Below, piece after piece: positions 18,030 through 26,922 of a stretch of 64,000 bases of DNA (position 1 is its first letter; every line of letters begins with the position of its first letter). The translations under genes were made by a program, and so were the position numbers. The stretch comes from Sphingobium amiense (lineage in GTDB: Bacteria > Pseudomonadota > Alphaproteobacteria > Sphingomonadales > Sphingomonadaceae), in NCBI RefSeq assembly GCF_003967075.1, contig NZ_AP018664.1, positions 2,790,001 to 2,854,000 on the forward strand, read 5' to 3'. The notes beneath the pieces were generated by a model that searched no databases, was not told the origin of the DNA, and worked only from the letters and a program-made list of their open reading frames with translations.

Positions 18030-19167
18030 CTGTCTCTTTCTGTCCTTCGGCGTCGAAGCGCAGTTCGTCGGGAACCGTGATGAAGGGGCGGTCCATCTCG
18101 CTCGCCATGCGGTTCTGAACGCGGAAGACGAAGGCGATGACGGTCGCGACCGCCATATACAGCCCTTCGTTGATGATCTGCCCCGCGCGGCTGGTAAAGT
18201 AGATGGCGCGGGCGAGTTCGGGATATTGGAGGACGGTGACGCCGTTGGTGTCGGCCAGTTCGCGGATCGCCGCGGCAATGGCGTCGCACCCGCGCGCGAC
18301 GACGACCGGCGCGGAGTCCTGACCGGGGCGATAGCGCAGAGCGACGGCGAAGTGGGTCGGGTTGGTGATGATGACGGTCGATTCCGCCACGGCCTTCCGC
18401 GTCGATCCGCTCAGCACCTCGAACTGGCGGCGGCGGATATGCCCCTTGAGCTCGGGCGAGCCTTCGCTCTCCTTATGCTCATCCTTGATTTCCTGCTTGC
18501 TCATGCCGAGGCGCTTGGCGCGCTGCATGATCTGCGCGGGCACGTCGATCCCGGCGATCAGGAACAGCCCGCCCGCCATGGCGAGGCAGGTGAAGATGAA
18601 GATGTCGCCGACATCCGCGATAGCCGAGCTGACATTCGTCCTGCCAAGGCCGGTGATCTGGCTCAGCCGGTCCCACAATATCCACACGCCGATGCTGCCG
18701 AGCAGCAGCACCTTGGCGATGGACTTCATCAGTTCGATCAGCCCCTGCATCCCGAAGATCCGCTTGAGGCCCGCGGCCGGGTTGAGCTTTTCGGGCTTGG
18801 GCGCGAAGGCGCCGGGGCGGAAACCCAGCGATCCCAGCAGGGCGGGCGCGGCGATGGCGGCGAGGAAAGTCGCCAGCATCACGCCTCCGACCGGCAGCAG
18901 GATGCCCGTCAGCAAAACAGCGCCGCGATCCGCCGGGGAAAAATCGACGATGTCCTCGCGCCGGAAGCGGAGCGCATCGGTCAGCATGTGCGACAGGGCG
19001 TCGATCAGCGCAGGGCCGATCACCGCCATACAGCCGATGCCCGCCATCACGACCAGCGCTGTGCCGAGTTCGCGGGACTGGAGGATGTCGCCCTTTTTGG
19101 CGGCGTCCTGCAATTTCTTGGCTGTCGGCTTTTCGGTCTTTTCGCCCGCTTCGCTCCCGCCCGCCAT
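18022..19167 (-). CDS. flhB: flagellar type III export protein FlhB
   Basis: Membrane component of the flagellar export gate that switches substrate class when the hook is complete. The 381-residue product has the usual EKTEKPTAKKLQDAAKKGDILQS N terminus, four hydrophobic segments between about residues 35 and 215, and a cytoplasmic domain with the autocleavage motif NPTH at residues 269-272. It lies one base after fliR on the minus strand and closes the fliMNOPQR-flhB block. Its last codons overlap the inverted repeat described at 17967. Confidence 0.96.
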   Translation of the reverse strand: MAGGSEAGEKTEKPTAKKLQDAAKKGDILQSRELGTALVVMAGIGCMAVIGPALIDALSHMLTDALRFRREDIVDFSPADRGAVLLTGILLPVGGVMLATFLAAIAAPALLGSLGFRPGAFAPKPEKLNPAAGLKRIFGMQGLIELMKSIAKVLLLGSIGVWILWDRLSQITGLGRTNVSSAIADVGDIFIFTCLAMAGGLFLIAGIDVPAQIMQRAKRLGMSKQEIKDEHKESEGSPELKGHIRRRQFEVLSGSTRKAVAESTVIITNPTHFAVALRYRPGQDSAPVVVARGCDAIAAAIRELADTNGVTVLQYPELARAIYFTSRAGQIINEGLYMAVATVIAFVFRVQNRMASEMDRPFITVPDELRFDAEGQKETAK

Positions 19168-19168
19168 G

Positions 19169-19951
19169 TCAGCGGCCCTCCGACAGGTCGCGCGCCTGTT
19201 CGAGACCTGCCTTGAGCGCTGCGGTCATCCCCTCCGCCATGATCGGCACGCCGATCGCGAGGAGCACCAGCCCCGCCATCATCGCCATCGGCATGCCCAC
19301 GGCGAAAAGGTTGAGCGAAGGTGCCGCGCGGGACAGCATCCCCATCATGATCTGCACGAGGACGAGCGCGAAGGCGACCGGCAGCGCGACGGTGACGCCC
19401 GCGCCCAGCAGCGATCCGCCGAATTCGATCATGCGCCATATCGTGTCGTTCGACAGCAGCCCCGCGCCCGGCGGGATCGCGACATAGCTTTGCACGACGA
19501 AGCTGGCGAGCAGCAGGTGTCCGTCCATCCCGAGCAGAAGGAAGGTGGCGAGGATCGACAGGAACTGCCCCACCGCCTGCGTCCCCTGCCCGGAAGACGG
19601 ATCGACCATCGCCGCGAAGTTGAGACCCATGGCGTTGCCGATCACTTCGCCCGCGACGAAGGCGGCGGCATAGCCGATCTGCACGGCGAACCCCATGGCG
19701 AGGCCCGCAAGCACTTCGCCCGCGACCAGCATGATGCCCTCGATGCTGGCGACGCCGTCCTGGGGGAGCTGGATCGTGACGCTGTTGAGCGCGGCAAGGC
19801 CGAGCGCGAGCGCGAGGATGAGGCGGAGCTGAAGCGGCACGGCGGGCGCGCCGAACACCGGCGCGGCGATGAAGGCCGCTCCCGGTCGGATCATGGCGAT
19901 CAGCCAGATCCAGAGCTGCGTTTCGACGCCCGCAAAGCCCGGCGCGATCAT
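19169..19951 (-). CDS. fliR: flagellar export gate protein FliR
   Basis: 260-residue integral-membrane protein of the FliPQR export gate. The N terminus MIAPGFAGVETQLWIWLIAMIRPGAA and the repeated long hydrophobic segments match FliR; the segment AFVAGEVIGNAMGLNFAAMVDPSSGQGTQAVGQFL is a family hallmark. Start ATG 19951 overlaps the fliQ stop by four bases (ATGA); a longer open frame extends upstream but only as the shadow of fliQ in another frame. Confidence 0.95.
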   Translation of the reverse strand: MIAPGFAGVETQLWIWLIAMIRPGAAFIAAPVFGAPAVPLQLRLILALALGLAALNSVTIQLPQDGVASIEGIMLVAGEVLAGLAMGFAVQIGYAAAFVAGEVIGNAMGLNFAAMVDPSSGQGTQAVGQFLSILATFLLLGMDGHLLLASFVVQSYVAIPPGAGLLSNDTIWRMIEFGGSLLGAGVTVALPVAFALVLVQIMMGMLSRAAPSLNLFAVGMPMAMMAGLVLLAIGVPIMAEGMTAALKAGLEQARDLSEGR

Positions 19952-20220
19952 TGGAGAAGGTCCGGAATGCGCTCGAATATCTCGCGGGTGAAATCGGCGA
20001 TGAGGACCATGATCGACCCGCCGAACAGCACCAGCATGCCGCCAACCACCAGCAGTTTGGGAATGAAGCTCAACGTCTGTTCGTTGATGGACGTGGCCGC
20101 CTGAACCATGCCGATGACGAGGCCCGCGATCAGCGCCGGTATCAGGATGGGCGCAGCCGCGAGCGCCGTGATCCACAGCGCCTGCTGGGCCAGACCCATG
20201 AAGAAGTCGGCGTTTTCCAT
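19948..20220 (-). CDS. fliQ: flagellar export gate protein FliQ
   Basis: 90-residue protein with two transmembrane helices (about residues 15-40 and 52-78), the family length and arrangement, with GLVIGMVQAATSINEQTLSFIPKLL as the conserved core. Component of the FliPQR gate. Overlaps fliR by four bases. Separated from fliP by 107 bases that hold a REP-like palindrome, unusual in this otherwise tight gene series. Confidence 0.95.
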   Translation of the reverse strand: MENADFFMGLAQQALWITALAAAPILIPALIAGLVIGMVQAATSINEQTLSFIPKLLVVGGMLVLFGGSIMVLIADFTREIFERIPDLLQ

Positions 20221-20239
20221 CAGAGGCTACACCCCACGC

Positions 20240-20307
20240 CCGTTCGTTTCGAGCGAAGTCGAGAAACATCCGCGCAAACGGTTCTCGACTGCGCTCGAAC
20301 CGAACGG
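20240..20307. repeat. REP-like palindromic element between fliP and fliQ
   Basis: Two 26-base arms (20240-20265 and 20282-20307) are complementary at 24 of 26 positions with a 16-base loop. The core TCGAGCGAAGTCGAGAA and the flanking CCGTTCG resemble the intergenic palindromes widely dispersed in sphingomonad genomes (from memory, not checked). It lies in the only sizeable gap inside the fliM-flhB series. Confidence 0.75.
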
Positions 20308-20327
20308 AGAGGAGATGCAGCGGCGCG

Positions 20328-21119
20328 TCATATCGCGAACGACCCCGCCAGCGACCCCATGGTCAGCGCCCATCCATCGACCAGCACGAAAAGCAGCAGC
20401 TTGAAGGGCATCGAGATGATGGTGGGAGACAGCATCATCATGCCGAGCGCCATCAGCGTCGAAGCGACCACCAGGTCGATGATGAGGAAGGGGAGGAAGA
20501 TCATGAACCCGATCTGGAACGCGGTCTTGAGTTCGCTGGTGACGAAAGCCGGAAGCAGGATTGTGAAGGGGATGTCGTCGGGCGTGCGGAAGGCGGGCGC
20601 CTTGGCGAGATTGGCGAAGAGCTTCAGATCGCTCTCGCGCGTCTGCTTGGCCATGAACCCGTGCAGCACCTTGCCCGACCGGCCTACCGCTTCCTCGATG
20701 CTGATCTGCCCCTTGCCATAGGGATCGAAGGCCTGCGCATTGATCGTGTCGATGGCGGGCCGCATCACGAAAAGCGAGAGGAAGAGCGCAAGGCCCACCA
20801 GCACCTGATTGGGAGGGGTCTGTTGCAGGCCCAGCGCCTGACGCAGCAGCGACAGGACAATGATGATGCGGGTGAAGCTGGTCATCATGAGGATCAGCGA
20901 CGGCAGCACCGTCAGCAGGCTCATGAGGATCAGGATTTGCAGGGATAGCGAAAGCGAACGCCCGTCGCCCGACACCTGACCCAGCGCGCGGGTCAGCGCA
21001 CCGCCATTGTCGACCGGCGCGGCAGGCGTTGCCGCTGCCTGCGCCAGCGCGGGTTCGGCAAGGGCGAGGCCAGCGACGAGCAGCGCGCCGCCGATCAGCC
21101 AGAGCGTCTTACCGCGCAC
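20328..21119 (-). CDS. fliP: flagellar export gate protein FliP
   Basis: 263-residue integral-membrane protein; with FliQ and FliR it forms the export-gate core. It has a cleavable N-terminal signal ([25 protein letters not shown]), then [38 protein letters not shown], and the C-terminal [34 protein letters not shown] block that identifies FliP. The best start is GTG 21119 (GTG CGC GGT AAG ACG), which overlaps the end of fliO by 11 bases; no ATG is suitably placed and an upstream frame start at 21200 is inside fliO. Confidence 0.94.
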   Translation of the reverse strand: MRGKTLWLIGGALLVAGLALAEPALAQAAATPAAPVDNGGALTRALGQVSGDGRSLSLSLQILILMSLLTVLPSLILMMTSFTRIIIVLSLLRQALGLQQTPPNQVLVGLALFLSLFVMRPAIDTINAQAFDPYGKGQISIEEAVGRSGKVLHGFMAKQTRESDLKLFANLAKAPAFRTPDDIPFTILLPAFVTSELKTAFQIGFMIFLPFLIIDLVVASTLMALGMMMLSPTIISMPFKLLLFVLVDGWALTMGSLAGSFAI

Positions 21120-21375
21120 GGGTGGCGTCGCCTTCCGCGATCTTCTCGATCCGGTTGCGGGTGACGGCGACGAGGATCTTCCTGCCCTCGAACTCGACAA
21201 CGGCGAGCTTGCCGAACGCGCCCATGGGCAGCGCTTCCAGAAGTTTGAGCGAACGGTCGCCCTGCCCCGCGCCGATCATGCCGGGCTGATATTTGCGCCA
21301 CAGCCACAGCGCGCCGAACGCCATGCCGCCGACCAGCGGCAGGAGGATCAGCAGTTTGACGAAATACCAGACCAT
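21109..21375 (-). CDS. fliO: flagellar biosynthesis protein FliO
   Basis: 88-residue bitopic membrane protein that helps FliP assemble. One transmembrane segment ([26 protein letters not shown]) is followed by a small cytoplasmic beta domain ([31 protein letters not shown]), the FliO pattern. The length is short but within the family range. It lies 86 bases downstream of fliN and overlaps fliP by 11 bases. Confidence 0.88.
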   Translation of the reverse strand: MVWYFVKLLILLPLVGGMAFGALWLWRKYQPGMIGAGQGDRSLKLLEALPMGAFGKLAVVEFEGRKILVAVTRNRIEKIAEGDATRAR

Positions 21376-21461
21376 TGAAGGGCCGCCCGCTTGTCGTGGT
21401 TAATGCCTGTCGATTCGCACTTTCCGCGTCCAAGGCAAGCGCAAAATCACAAGGCCTGCGG

Positions 21462-21797
21462 TCAGCCGCGCCGTTCGATGCCCGCGAGGCGGTTTTCGGT
21501 GGCGGCGATGTCGACGATACGGATGCCATAACGGCCGTTGACCGTGACGACCTCCCCCTTTGCGATCAGCGCGCCGTTGACCATGATGTCGAGCAGATCG
21601 TCGGCCTGCCGGTCCAGCTCCACGATGGAGCCTTCGGCCAGATCCATGACCTCGGCGAGGCGCAGCGATGTCGAGCCGACCTCCACCGACATGCGCACGG
21701 GAATGTCGGCCAGCAGCCTGAACTGCCGGTTATTCGTCATCCGGCTCACCGGATCGTCGCCCTGATCCAGGCGGGGCGCTTCGCTCATATCGCTCAT
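21462..21797 (-). CDS. fliN: flagellar motor switch protein FliN
   Basis: 111-residue C-ring protein. The C-terminal SpoA domain is plain: LLADIPVRMSVEVGSTSLRLAEVMDLAEGSIVELDRQADDLLDIMVNGALIAKGEVVTVNGRYGIRI. It overlaps fliM by four bases, so the two switch proteins are translationally coupled. The N-terminal 25 residues are polar and poorly conserved, as in most FliN. Confidence 0.95.
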   Translation of the reverse strand: MSDMSEAPRLDQGDDPVSRMTNNRQFRLLADIPVRMSVEVGSTSLRLAEVMDLAEGSIVELDRQADDLLDIMVNGALIAKGEVVTVNGRYGIRIVDIAATENRLAGIERRG

Positions 21798-22678
21798 TGG
21801 TCGGTTTCCTGTGCAAGCTTTTCAATCTGGAATGCGGCGCGGCCATCCTGTTCGCCGACGCTGCCATGGGCGACGATGCGGTTGCCCACGATGAGGGGCA
21901 GCGAACGGCCGATGGTGACGGGGATGACATCGCCGACCTTCAACTGCATGAGGTCGGCGATGGACAGATTGGGGCGCGCCACCACGGTGCGCGCGGGCAG
22001 GCGGATGTCGCGCATGCGGCGCGCGATGCGCGTCTGCCATACCGGATCGCGATGTTCGTCGTCGGCCGGGAGGTTCGTGCCCGTCAGCGCCTCGACCGCG
22101 CGCAGCGCCGCAAGGGGGAAGAGAATGTCGATGGGCCATTCCTGACCGCGCGTCAGCGACACCATGAAGCGCTGAAGCACCATCTGGTCGCTGGGCTGCG
22201 CCGCGGCGGCGTAGCCCACGCCGCTTTCACGCAGGATAAGGCCGGGGTCGAGCACGAGGATGTCGGTCCAGGTTTCGACCAGCCGGGCAACGATCGAATC
22301 GGCGAGCCGCACGATCAGGCGATCCTCGGTCGGCGTGAATTCGCTGCGGGCGGGAAGCGGGCGGTTGCCGATACCGCCGTAGAAGCAATCGACAAGGGTA
22401 GAGATCATGCCGGCGTCGAGGCGCAGCATCATCTGTCCCTTCAACGGCAGCAGGCGGTAGATGGACAGGCTGCAAAAGGGCGGGACATCCGCCGACCATG
22501 CGCCAAAATCGAGCACGCGGGTGTCCTGAGGCGCAATATGCGGCCGCACCCCGGCAAGCGGCTCGACAAGCGCGCGAATGCGCCGCCCGAGCTTTTCCGC
22601 CAGCCGGTCCAGCCCCGACAGCATGATCGGCGCCTGGCTTTCCCCCCGCCCGAAAGCGTAGGTCTGAACATCCGTCAT
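21794..22678 (-). CDS. fliM: flagellar motor switch protein FliM
   Basis: 294-residue C-ring protein that binds phosphorylated CheY and links to FliG. The middle CheC-like domain contains the FYGGIGNRPLPARSEFTPTEDRLIVRLADSIV block (FliG-binding GGXG loop as GGIG), and the C-terminal SpoA domain ends LPLIVGNRIVAHGSVGEQDGRAAFQIEKL. The N-terminal CheY-binding peptide (normally LSQxEIDALL) is not recognisable here: the protein starts MTDVQTYAFGRGESQAPIML. It follows a hairpin-containing leader and starts the fliMNOPQR-flhB series. Confidence 0.93.
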   Translation of the reverse strand: MTDVQTYAFGRGESQAPIMLSGLDRLAEKLGRRIRALVEPLAGVRPHIAPQDTRVLDFGAWSADVPPFCSLSIYRLLPLKGQMMLRLDAGMISTLVDCFYGGIGNRPLPARSEFTPTEDRLIVRLADSIVARLVETWTDILVLDPGLILRESGVGYAAAAQPSDQMVLQRFMVSLTRGQEWPIDILFPLAALRAVEALTGTNLPADDEHRDPVWQTRIARRMRDIRLPARTVVARPNLSIADLMQLKVGDVIPVTIGRSLPLIVGNRIVAHGSVGEQDGRAAFQIEKLAQETDQ

Positions 22679-22686
22679 CTTCGTCC

Positions 22687-22735
22687 CCTGCCCTGGCCAA
22701 GCGAACGGGGACGTCCCGCTCCCTTCCAGGGCAGG
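22687..22735 (-). other. hairpin in the fliM leader
   Basis: Perfect 10-bp arms CCTGCCCTGG (22687-22696) and CCAGGGCAGG (22726-22735) enclose 29 bases, which include the self-complementary GGGACGTCCC. It begins nine bases before the fliM ATG. An AT-rich run (22737-22766) just upstream is the likely promoter. The fold would sit over the fliM ribosome-binding site and could affect initiation; the RBS GGGGAC lies at the arm edge. Confidence 0.5.
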
Positions 22736-22775
22736 CCTATAAAATAACGAAAATGGTAAAATTCCGGTTAAGCCG

Positions 22776-22802
22776 GCCGCCCCGAACTGAGCCGGGGACG
22801 GC
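22776..22802 (-). terminator. possible terminator after fliL
   Basis: GCCGCCCCG (22776-22784) pairs with CGGGGACGGC (22793-22802) with a single bulged base, placed 13 bases after the fliL stop. The T-run is weak (a GGAATTTTACC stretch further on), so it may only slow transcription between the fliE-L and fliM-flhB blocks. Confidence 0.4.
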
Positions 22803-22814
22803 CCGGTCGCGCTG

Positions 22815-23492
22815 TTACTGGATCACGAAGTTGGTGAAATAGACATTGTCCACGCCGCCATAGCCGGTCTTCTGCTTCAGGACATCGTTCACCACGTCGC
22901 GAATCTTTTTTTGCAGCATCTGCTTGCCCTTGGGCGTGTCGAGCAGTTCCTGCGGCTGTTCCGCCAGCATCATCAGCACCTGGCTGCGGATCGGCATCTC
23001 ATGCTGCTTGACGGCCGCGATGACGCGATAGTCGTAATAGGTCGACACTGCGACGCTGATCTGCGCGAAGGCGTCAGTGTCCGACATGTTTGACGTGAAG
23101 GGCTGGGGCAACTGGAAATAGGTCGCCTGATAGGCAGCGGGATTGGCGGGGGTAGGCAGGTCGATGCCCTTGCCCGGCGCATGTCCTGCGGAGGGCGCGT
23201 GCCCTTCGGGTGCAGCGCCGCCACCATGACCGCCGCCCTCACCGCCGCCGCCGCCGCCTGCCTCACCGGCCCAGCCATGCGCGGTCGCGACAGCCTGCGC
23301 ATCCTCTCCCGCAAGCACCAGCACGGGCTTGTTGGGATCTTCTTTCGGACCTTCCGCCTTGGAGCTGAAGAAACCCGCGGCATAAAGGCCGCCCGCCGCC
23401 CCGGCTCCACCCACGACGATGCCGACGACCAGCAGCAGGATCATTTTCATGCTCCCACCTTTTTTCTTCTTGGCCTTCGGCTCTTCGCTCAT
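22815..23492 (-). CDS. fliL: flagellar basal-body associated protein FliL
   Basis: 225-residue inner-membrane protein that rings the stator and raises its output. It shows a short cytoplasmic lysine-rich head (KAKKKKGG), one transmembrane segment (MILLLVVGIVVGGAGAAGGLYAAGFF, about residues 17-43), a glycine/histidine-rich linker (about residues 78-115, GEAGGGGGGEGGGHGGG), and a periplasmic C-terminal domain that ends with the typical VYFTNFVIQ. The Gly/His linker is longer than in most FliL. It follows fliK by 28 bases and ends the fliE-L series. Confidence 0.93.
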   Translation of the reverse strand: MSEEPKAKKKKGGSMKMILLLVVGIVVGGAGAAGGLYAAGFFSSKAEGPKEDPNKPVLVLAGEDAQAVATAHGWAGEAGGGGGGEGGGHGGGAAPEGHAPSAGHAPGKGIDLPTPANPAAYQATYFQLPQPFTSNMSDTDAFAQISVAVSTYYDYRVIAAVKQHEMPIRSQVLMMLAEQPQELLDTPKGKQMLQKKIRDVVNDVLKQKTGYGGVDNVYFTNFVIQ

Positions 23493-23520
23493 CGTTTCGG
23501 TCCCCCGGGCTTAATCTGGC

Positions 23521-25167
23521 TCACGCGTAGCGCGCGCGCGGCAGGTCCGCTGCGTTTCCGCCGGCCTGTTCGCTCTTGAGAACGGCCGCTTCGCCCTGCG
23601 CTTTAGCGCCGGTAGCGAAATTTTCGCGGCCCTGTCCCCGCCCCTGCATATGCGATTGCGTGGAGGACTGACCCCACGCCGGATGCTGGCCCTGCTGCTG
23701 CGAAGCGGCGCTGTTGCCGCTATCGGAGCGCGCCGCTTCCGTGACGACATGACCGCGCTCGATCTTCACATCGGTGATGCGGACGGCAGAGAGGCTCGTG
23801 TCGGTGCGCAGGCGGTCGCTTTCCTGCCGCAGCACCTGCTCAGCTCCCTCGCTTACTACGGTAAGGCTGACCGCCGCGCCGTCCTGCGACTGGCGGATGT
23901 CCACCTGAACCGGGCCGAGCTGGCCTGCGTCGATCTGGAAACGGCCCTGCGCCCCGTCAACGGAAAAGCGCGCGATGTCGCGGGCGAGACCGTCGATCCA
24001 CTGGCCCGAAACGCCCATGTCCACGAACTGCGCGCCGAGTGCGGCGGAAAGATTGACGGTCGGAAGCGCGTTGCCGCCCTGAACAACAGGCTGCGGCATC
24101 GCGGAGGGCGCCGCAATCACCGGCGGCGCGGCTGGATCGGGCGTCGCGCCGGAACGATCCGGCGGCGTATCCGCCTTGCCACCCACGACCGGCGCAGGAG
24201 CGGCGGTGTCGCGGCTGTGCAGTTGGTCGCGGGCCAGTTGCAGCAGCGACATCACTTCGCTCATCGACCGGCGCGGCGTGGCAGGCGCATCGACAGCCTT
24301 GGCCGATGCAGGAGCAGCGGCACGCGTGGGTATTTCCGGGCCGTCCGACGATGGAACCGCAACGTCCGGCACAGCCGTCAGAGCGGGTAGTTTCGAGCCA
24401 GACGCGGCGAGCTGGGCCGCTGCGACCGGCGGTGACGGAGATTCTGCGGCGGACGCGTCGAACTGCATCGCCGGAGAAGGCGTGAGCGCCGCCTGCGGTC
24501 CCTCGGCAGCCTCCTGTCGCTGCGGAGGCGCAGCAATGGCCGGGGCAGCCGGTATCGAAGCAGGCTGCGACTGTTCGACCTGCTGCGTCACGGCGGCATC
24601 GGTCGACGCCGGAACGGGGGCCACGACAATCGAGGGCGCAGACAGCGTCGGCTGCGTCGCAGACAGCAGATCCGGCCCGGTGGACGTTTCTTCGCCGGGC
24701 AGGTCGTCTGCGCCATCGTCCGGCGCGGGAATGGCCGCTTCATCCTCGAGCGGATGTGAGCCGCCGTGAATGGCAGGGGCAGTTTTCGTGTGCGCAGAAA
24801 CGGACGGCAGGGGAGCGTTGGCCTGCTTCGTCAGCGGCGCCTCATCGTCCGGCGGCGAGTCCAGCCGGGGCGTCGACAGCGCTGGAGGTGGGGCGGGCTG
24901 GATCAAGGGCATCGCCATCTGATCCGCAGGCTCGGCCGCAATTTCCTCCGGCAAAGCCATGCCATCTTCCAGAGCGGGATCGGGATTGCGCATGGGCGCC
25001 GCAGGGATCGTTGCAGTGGATGGCGACGCTGGAGACAGCGGCGCGGCTGCGTCCTGCATCATCGCGGCGAAATCCACGCCCTCGCCAACGGCGGCATCGC
25101 CCGTCTTCGCGCTGGCGGGCGCAATGCCTGGCAGCAGCAGAGCCTTGAGACTGGTCAGCATATTCAT
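23521..25167 (-). CDS. fliK: flagellar hook-length control protein FliK
   Basis: 548-residue molecular ruler/substrate switch protein. About residues 30-360 are low-complexity, rich in A, P, T and S, as in most FliK; the C-terminal Flg_hook domain (about residues 390-480) contains the recognisable LGPVQVDIRQSQDGAAVSLTVVSEGAEQVLRQESDRLR block that interacts with FlhB. It lies four bases after the fliJ stop. Long antisense open frames over this gene are composition artefacts. Confidence 0.9.
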   Translation of the reverse strand: MNMLTSLKALLLPGIAPASAKTGDAAVGEGVDFAAMMQDAAAPLSPASPSTATIPAAPMRNPDPALEDGMALPEEIAAEPADQMAMPLIQPAPPPALSTPRLDSPPDDEAPLTKQANAPLPSVSAHTKTAPAIHGGSHPLEDEAAIPAPDDGADDLPGEETSTGPDLLSATQPTLSAPSIVVAPVPASTDAAVTQQVEQSQPASIPAAPAIAAPPQRQEAAEGPQAALTPSPAMQFDASAAESPSPPVAAAQLAASGSKLPALTAVPDVAVPSSDGPEIPTRAAAPASAKAVDAPATPRRSMSEVMSLLQLARDQLHSRDTAAPAPVVGGKADTPPDRSGATPDPAAPPVIAAPSAMPQPVVQGGNALPTVNLSAALGAQFVDMGVSGQWIDGLARDIARFSVDGAQGRFQIDAGQLGPVQVDIRQSQDGAAVSLTVVSEGAEQVLRQESDRLRTDTSLSAVRITDVKIERGHVVTEAARSDSGNSAASQQQGQHPAWGQSSTQSHMQGRGQGRENFATGAKAQGEAAVLKSEQAGGNAADLPRARYA

Positions 25168-25171
25168 TTTC

Positions 25172-25597
25172 TCATGCCTCCCCCGACCGCAGCATCCGGC
25201 GACAGCGCGGCAATGCGGCCAGTTTGTTTTCGCGCCATTCCTCCAGATCCGCGCGAGCGCGGTCCTTGAGGCGGGTGGCGATCTCCTTTTCGCGGTTCGC
25301 CGCGAGCGTCAGGCCTTCCTTGGTCTCGACCTTGCGATTGGCGTCATAGAGCGCGCCGTCGAGCTGCCTTCCGGCCTGCTCCAGCCGGGTCGCCAGTTCC
25401 TGCATCGCGGCGAAGGACGCGCCGGTGGCGAGACCCTGCGCGCCGAAAAGCTCGTGTCGAACGCGCGAAAGCCGTTCGATATTATGCGCGATGCCCGCCG
25501 CCTCGTCCCGCGCGCGCGCGGTTTCGGCGGCCGCCATCGCATGCTGTGCATGACGGACGCGCAAAACGCGCTGGCGGCGTCCGACAAGCCCCTTCAT
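25172..25597 (-). CDS. fliJ: flagellar export chaperone FliJ
   Basis: 141-residue predicted coiled-coil protein, rich in A, E, R and L without proline in the core, fitting the FliJ stalk subunit of the export ATPase (an analogue of F1 gamma). Position and overlap decide the call: it overlaps the end of fliI by four bases and precedes fliK. The sequence itself is weakly conserved, as usual. Confidence 0.85.
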   Translation of the reverse strand: MKGLVGRRQRVLRVRHAQHAMAAAETARARDEAAGIAHNIERLSRVRHELFGAQGLATGASFAAMQELATRLEQAGRQLDGALYDANRKVETKEGLTLAANREKEIATRLKDRARADLEEWRENKLAALPRCRRMLRSGEA

Positions 25598-26922
25598 GCG
25601 CCAAAGCCCGCGACAAGCGCGTCGGCGCTGGTGGACAGATCGACGCGGCTCTTCTGATCCTGCCGGATGAAGTCGAGAATTTCCTGGCGACGCTGCACCG
25701 CTTCGTCGATCACCGGATCGTTACCGGGGCGATAGGCGCCCATCAGGATGAGGTCGCGATTTTCCTCATAGGCGGCCCAGAGGCGGCGATAGCCCGCCGC
25801 CGCCTGCCTATGTTCGTCATTCACCACATCGGCCATGACGCGCGAGAGCGACTTGCCGATGTCGATGGCGGGAAAGATCGCCTGTTCCGACAGGTGGCGC
25901 GACAGGACGAAATGCCCGTCCACGATGGCGCGCGCCGCATCCACGATGGGATCGTCCGTATCGTCGCCATCGGCGAGCACGGTGTAGAGCGCGGTGATCG
26001 AGCCGCCACTGCGCGCGTCCACGCCTGCCCGCTCCACAAGGCGGGGGATCAGCGCGAGGGCGGAGGGCGGATAGCCCTTCATCGCGGGCGGCTCGCCCAA
26101 TGCGAGGCCGATTTCGCGCTGGGCATGGGCGCAGCGGGTAAGACTGTCGATCAGGAGCAGCACCTTCTTTCCCCGCGCGCGGAAATATTCGGCGATGGCG
26201 GTGGCGCGCGCGGCGGCGCGCAGGCGCAGCACAGGGGGATGATCGGCAGGCACGGCTACGACCACGCTCTTGCCCATCGTGTGCTTGAGTTTGGTTTCGA
26301 GGAAGTCGCTGACTTCGCGGCCACGTTCGCCGATGAGGCCGACGACCACCACATCGGCTTCGGCCCCGGCAATCATCTGGCCCATCAGAACCGATTTGCC
26401 GACGCCCGACCCGGCGATGATGGCGATGCGCTGGCCGCGGCCCGCGGTCAGCAGCGCGTTGACGGCTCGGACGCCCAGATCGAAGGGTTCGGTGACACGG
26501 CCCCGGTCGAGGACGTTGCCCTTGACGCCGTTGAGCGGCCAGACGCCGCCCGCGATGATCGGACCCTTGCGGTCGAGCGGCTGGCCCATCGCGTCGATGA
26601 CGCGGCCGATGAGGCCGTCGCCCACCTGCACCATGTTCGCCTGACTGTCCGGCTCGACGCGGATGCCGTTTTCGAGCGGCGCGTCGGCATCGAGCGGCAC
26701 GAGCAGCGTGCGGTCGCCGCGAAAGCCCACTACTTCGGCGCGGCAGACCGAACCGTCGCTCGCCAGCACGCGCGCGCCCGATCCGATGGGGCGGCGGAAG
26801 CCGCTCACTTCGAGCATGCCTGCGTCATGGCTGACGAGGCGGCCGACATGGCGCGGCGCGCGGTTCTGCACCTGAAGATGGTCGAACAGGCTTTCCGCCT
26901 GCGCCAGCGCCGCGCGGATCAT
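25594..26922 (-). CDS. fliI: flagellar export ATPase FliI
   Basis: 442-residue F1-beta-like ATPase that powers or assists flagellar export. It has the P-loop IAGSGVGKSVLMG near residue 165, the Walker B segment KKVLLLIDSLTRCAHAQREIGLALGEPP, and the GSITALYTVLADGDDTDDPI loop, the signature of FliI/YscN ATPases. Overlaps fliH upstream and fliJ downstream by four bases each, so fliH-I-J is translationally coupled. Confidence 0.97.
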   Translation of the reverse strand: MIRAALAQAESLFDHLQVQNRAPRHVGRLVSHDAGMLEVSGFRRPIGSGARVLASDGSVCRAEVVGFRGDRTLLVPLDADAPLENGIRVEPDSQANMVQVGDGLIGRVIDAMGQPLDRKGPIIAGGVWPLNGVKGNVLDRGRVTEPFDLGVRAVNALLTAGRGQRIAIIAGSGVGKSVLMGQMIAGAEADVVVVGLIGERGREVSDFLETKLKHTMGKSVVVAVPADHPPVLRLRAAARATAIAEYFRARGKKVLLLIDSLTRCAHAQREIGLALGEPPAMKGYPPSALALIPRLVERAGVDARSGGSITALYTVLADGDDTDDPIVDAARAIVDGHFVLSRHLSEQAIFPAIDIGKSLSRVMADVVNDEHRQAAAGYRRLWAAYEENRDLILMGAYRPGNDPVIDEAVQRRQEILDFIRQDQKSRVDLSTSADALVAGFGA

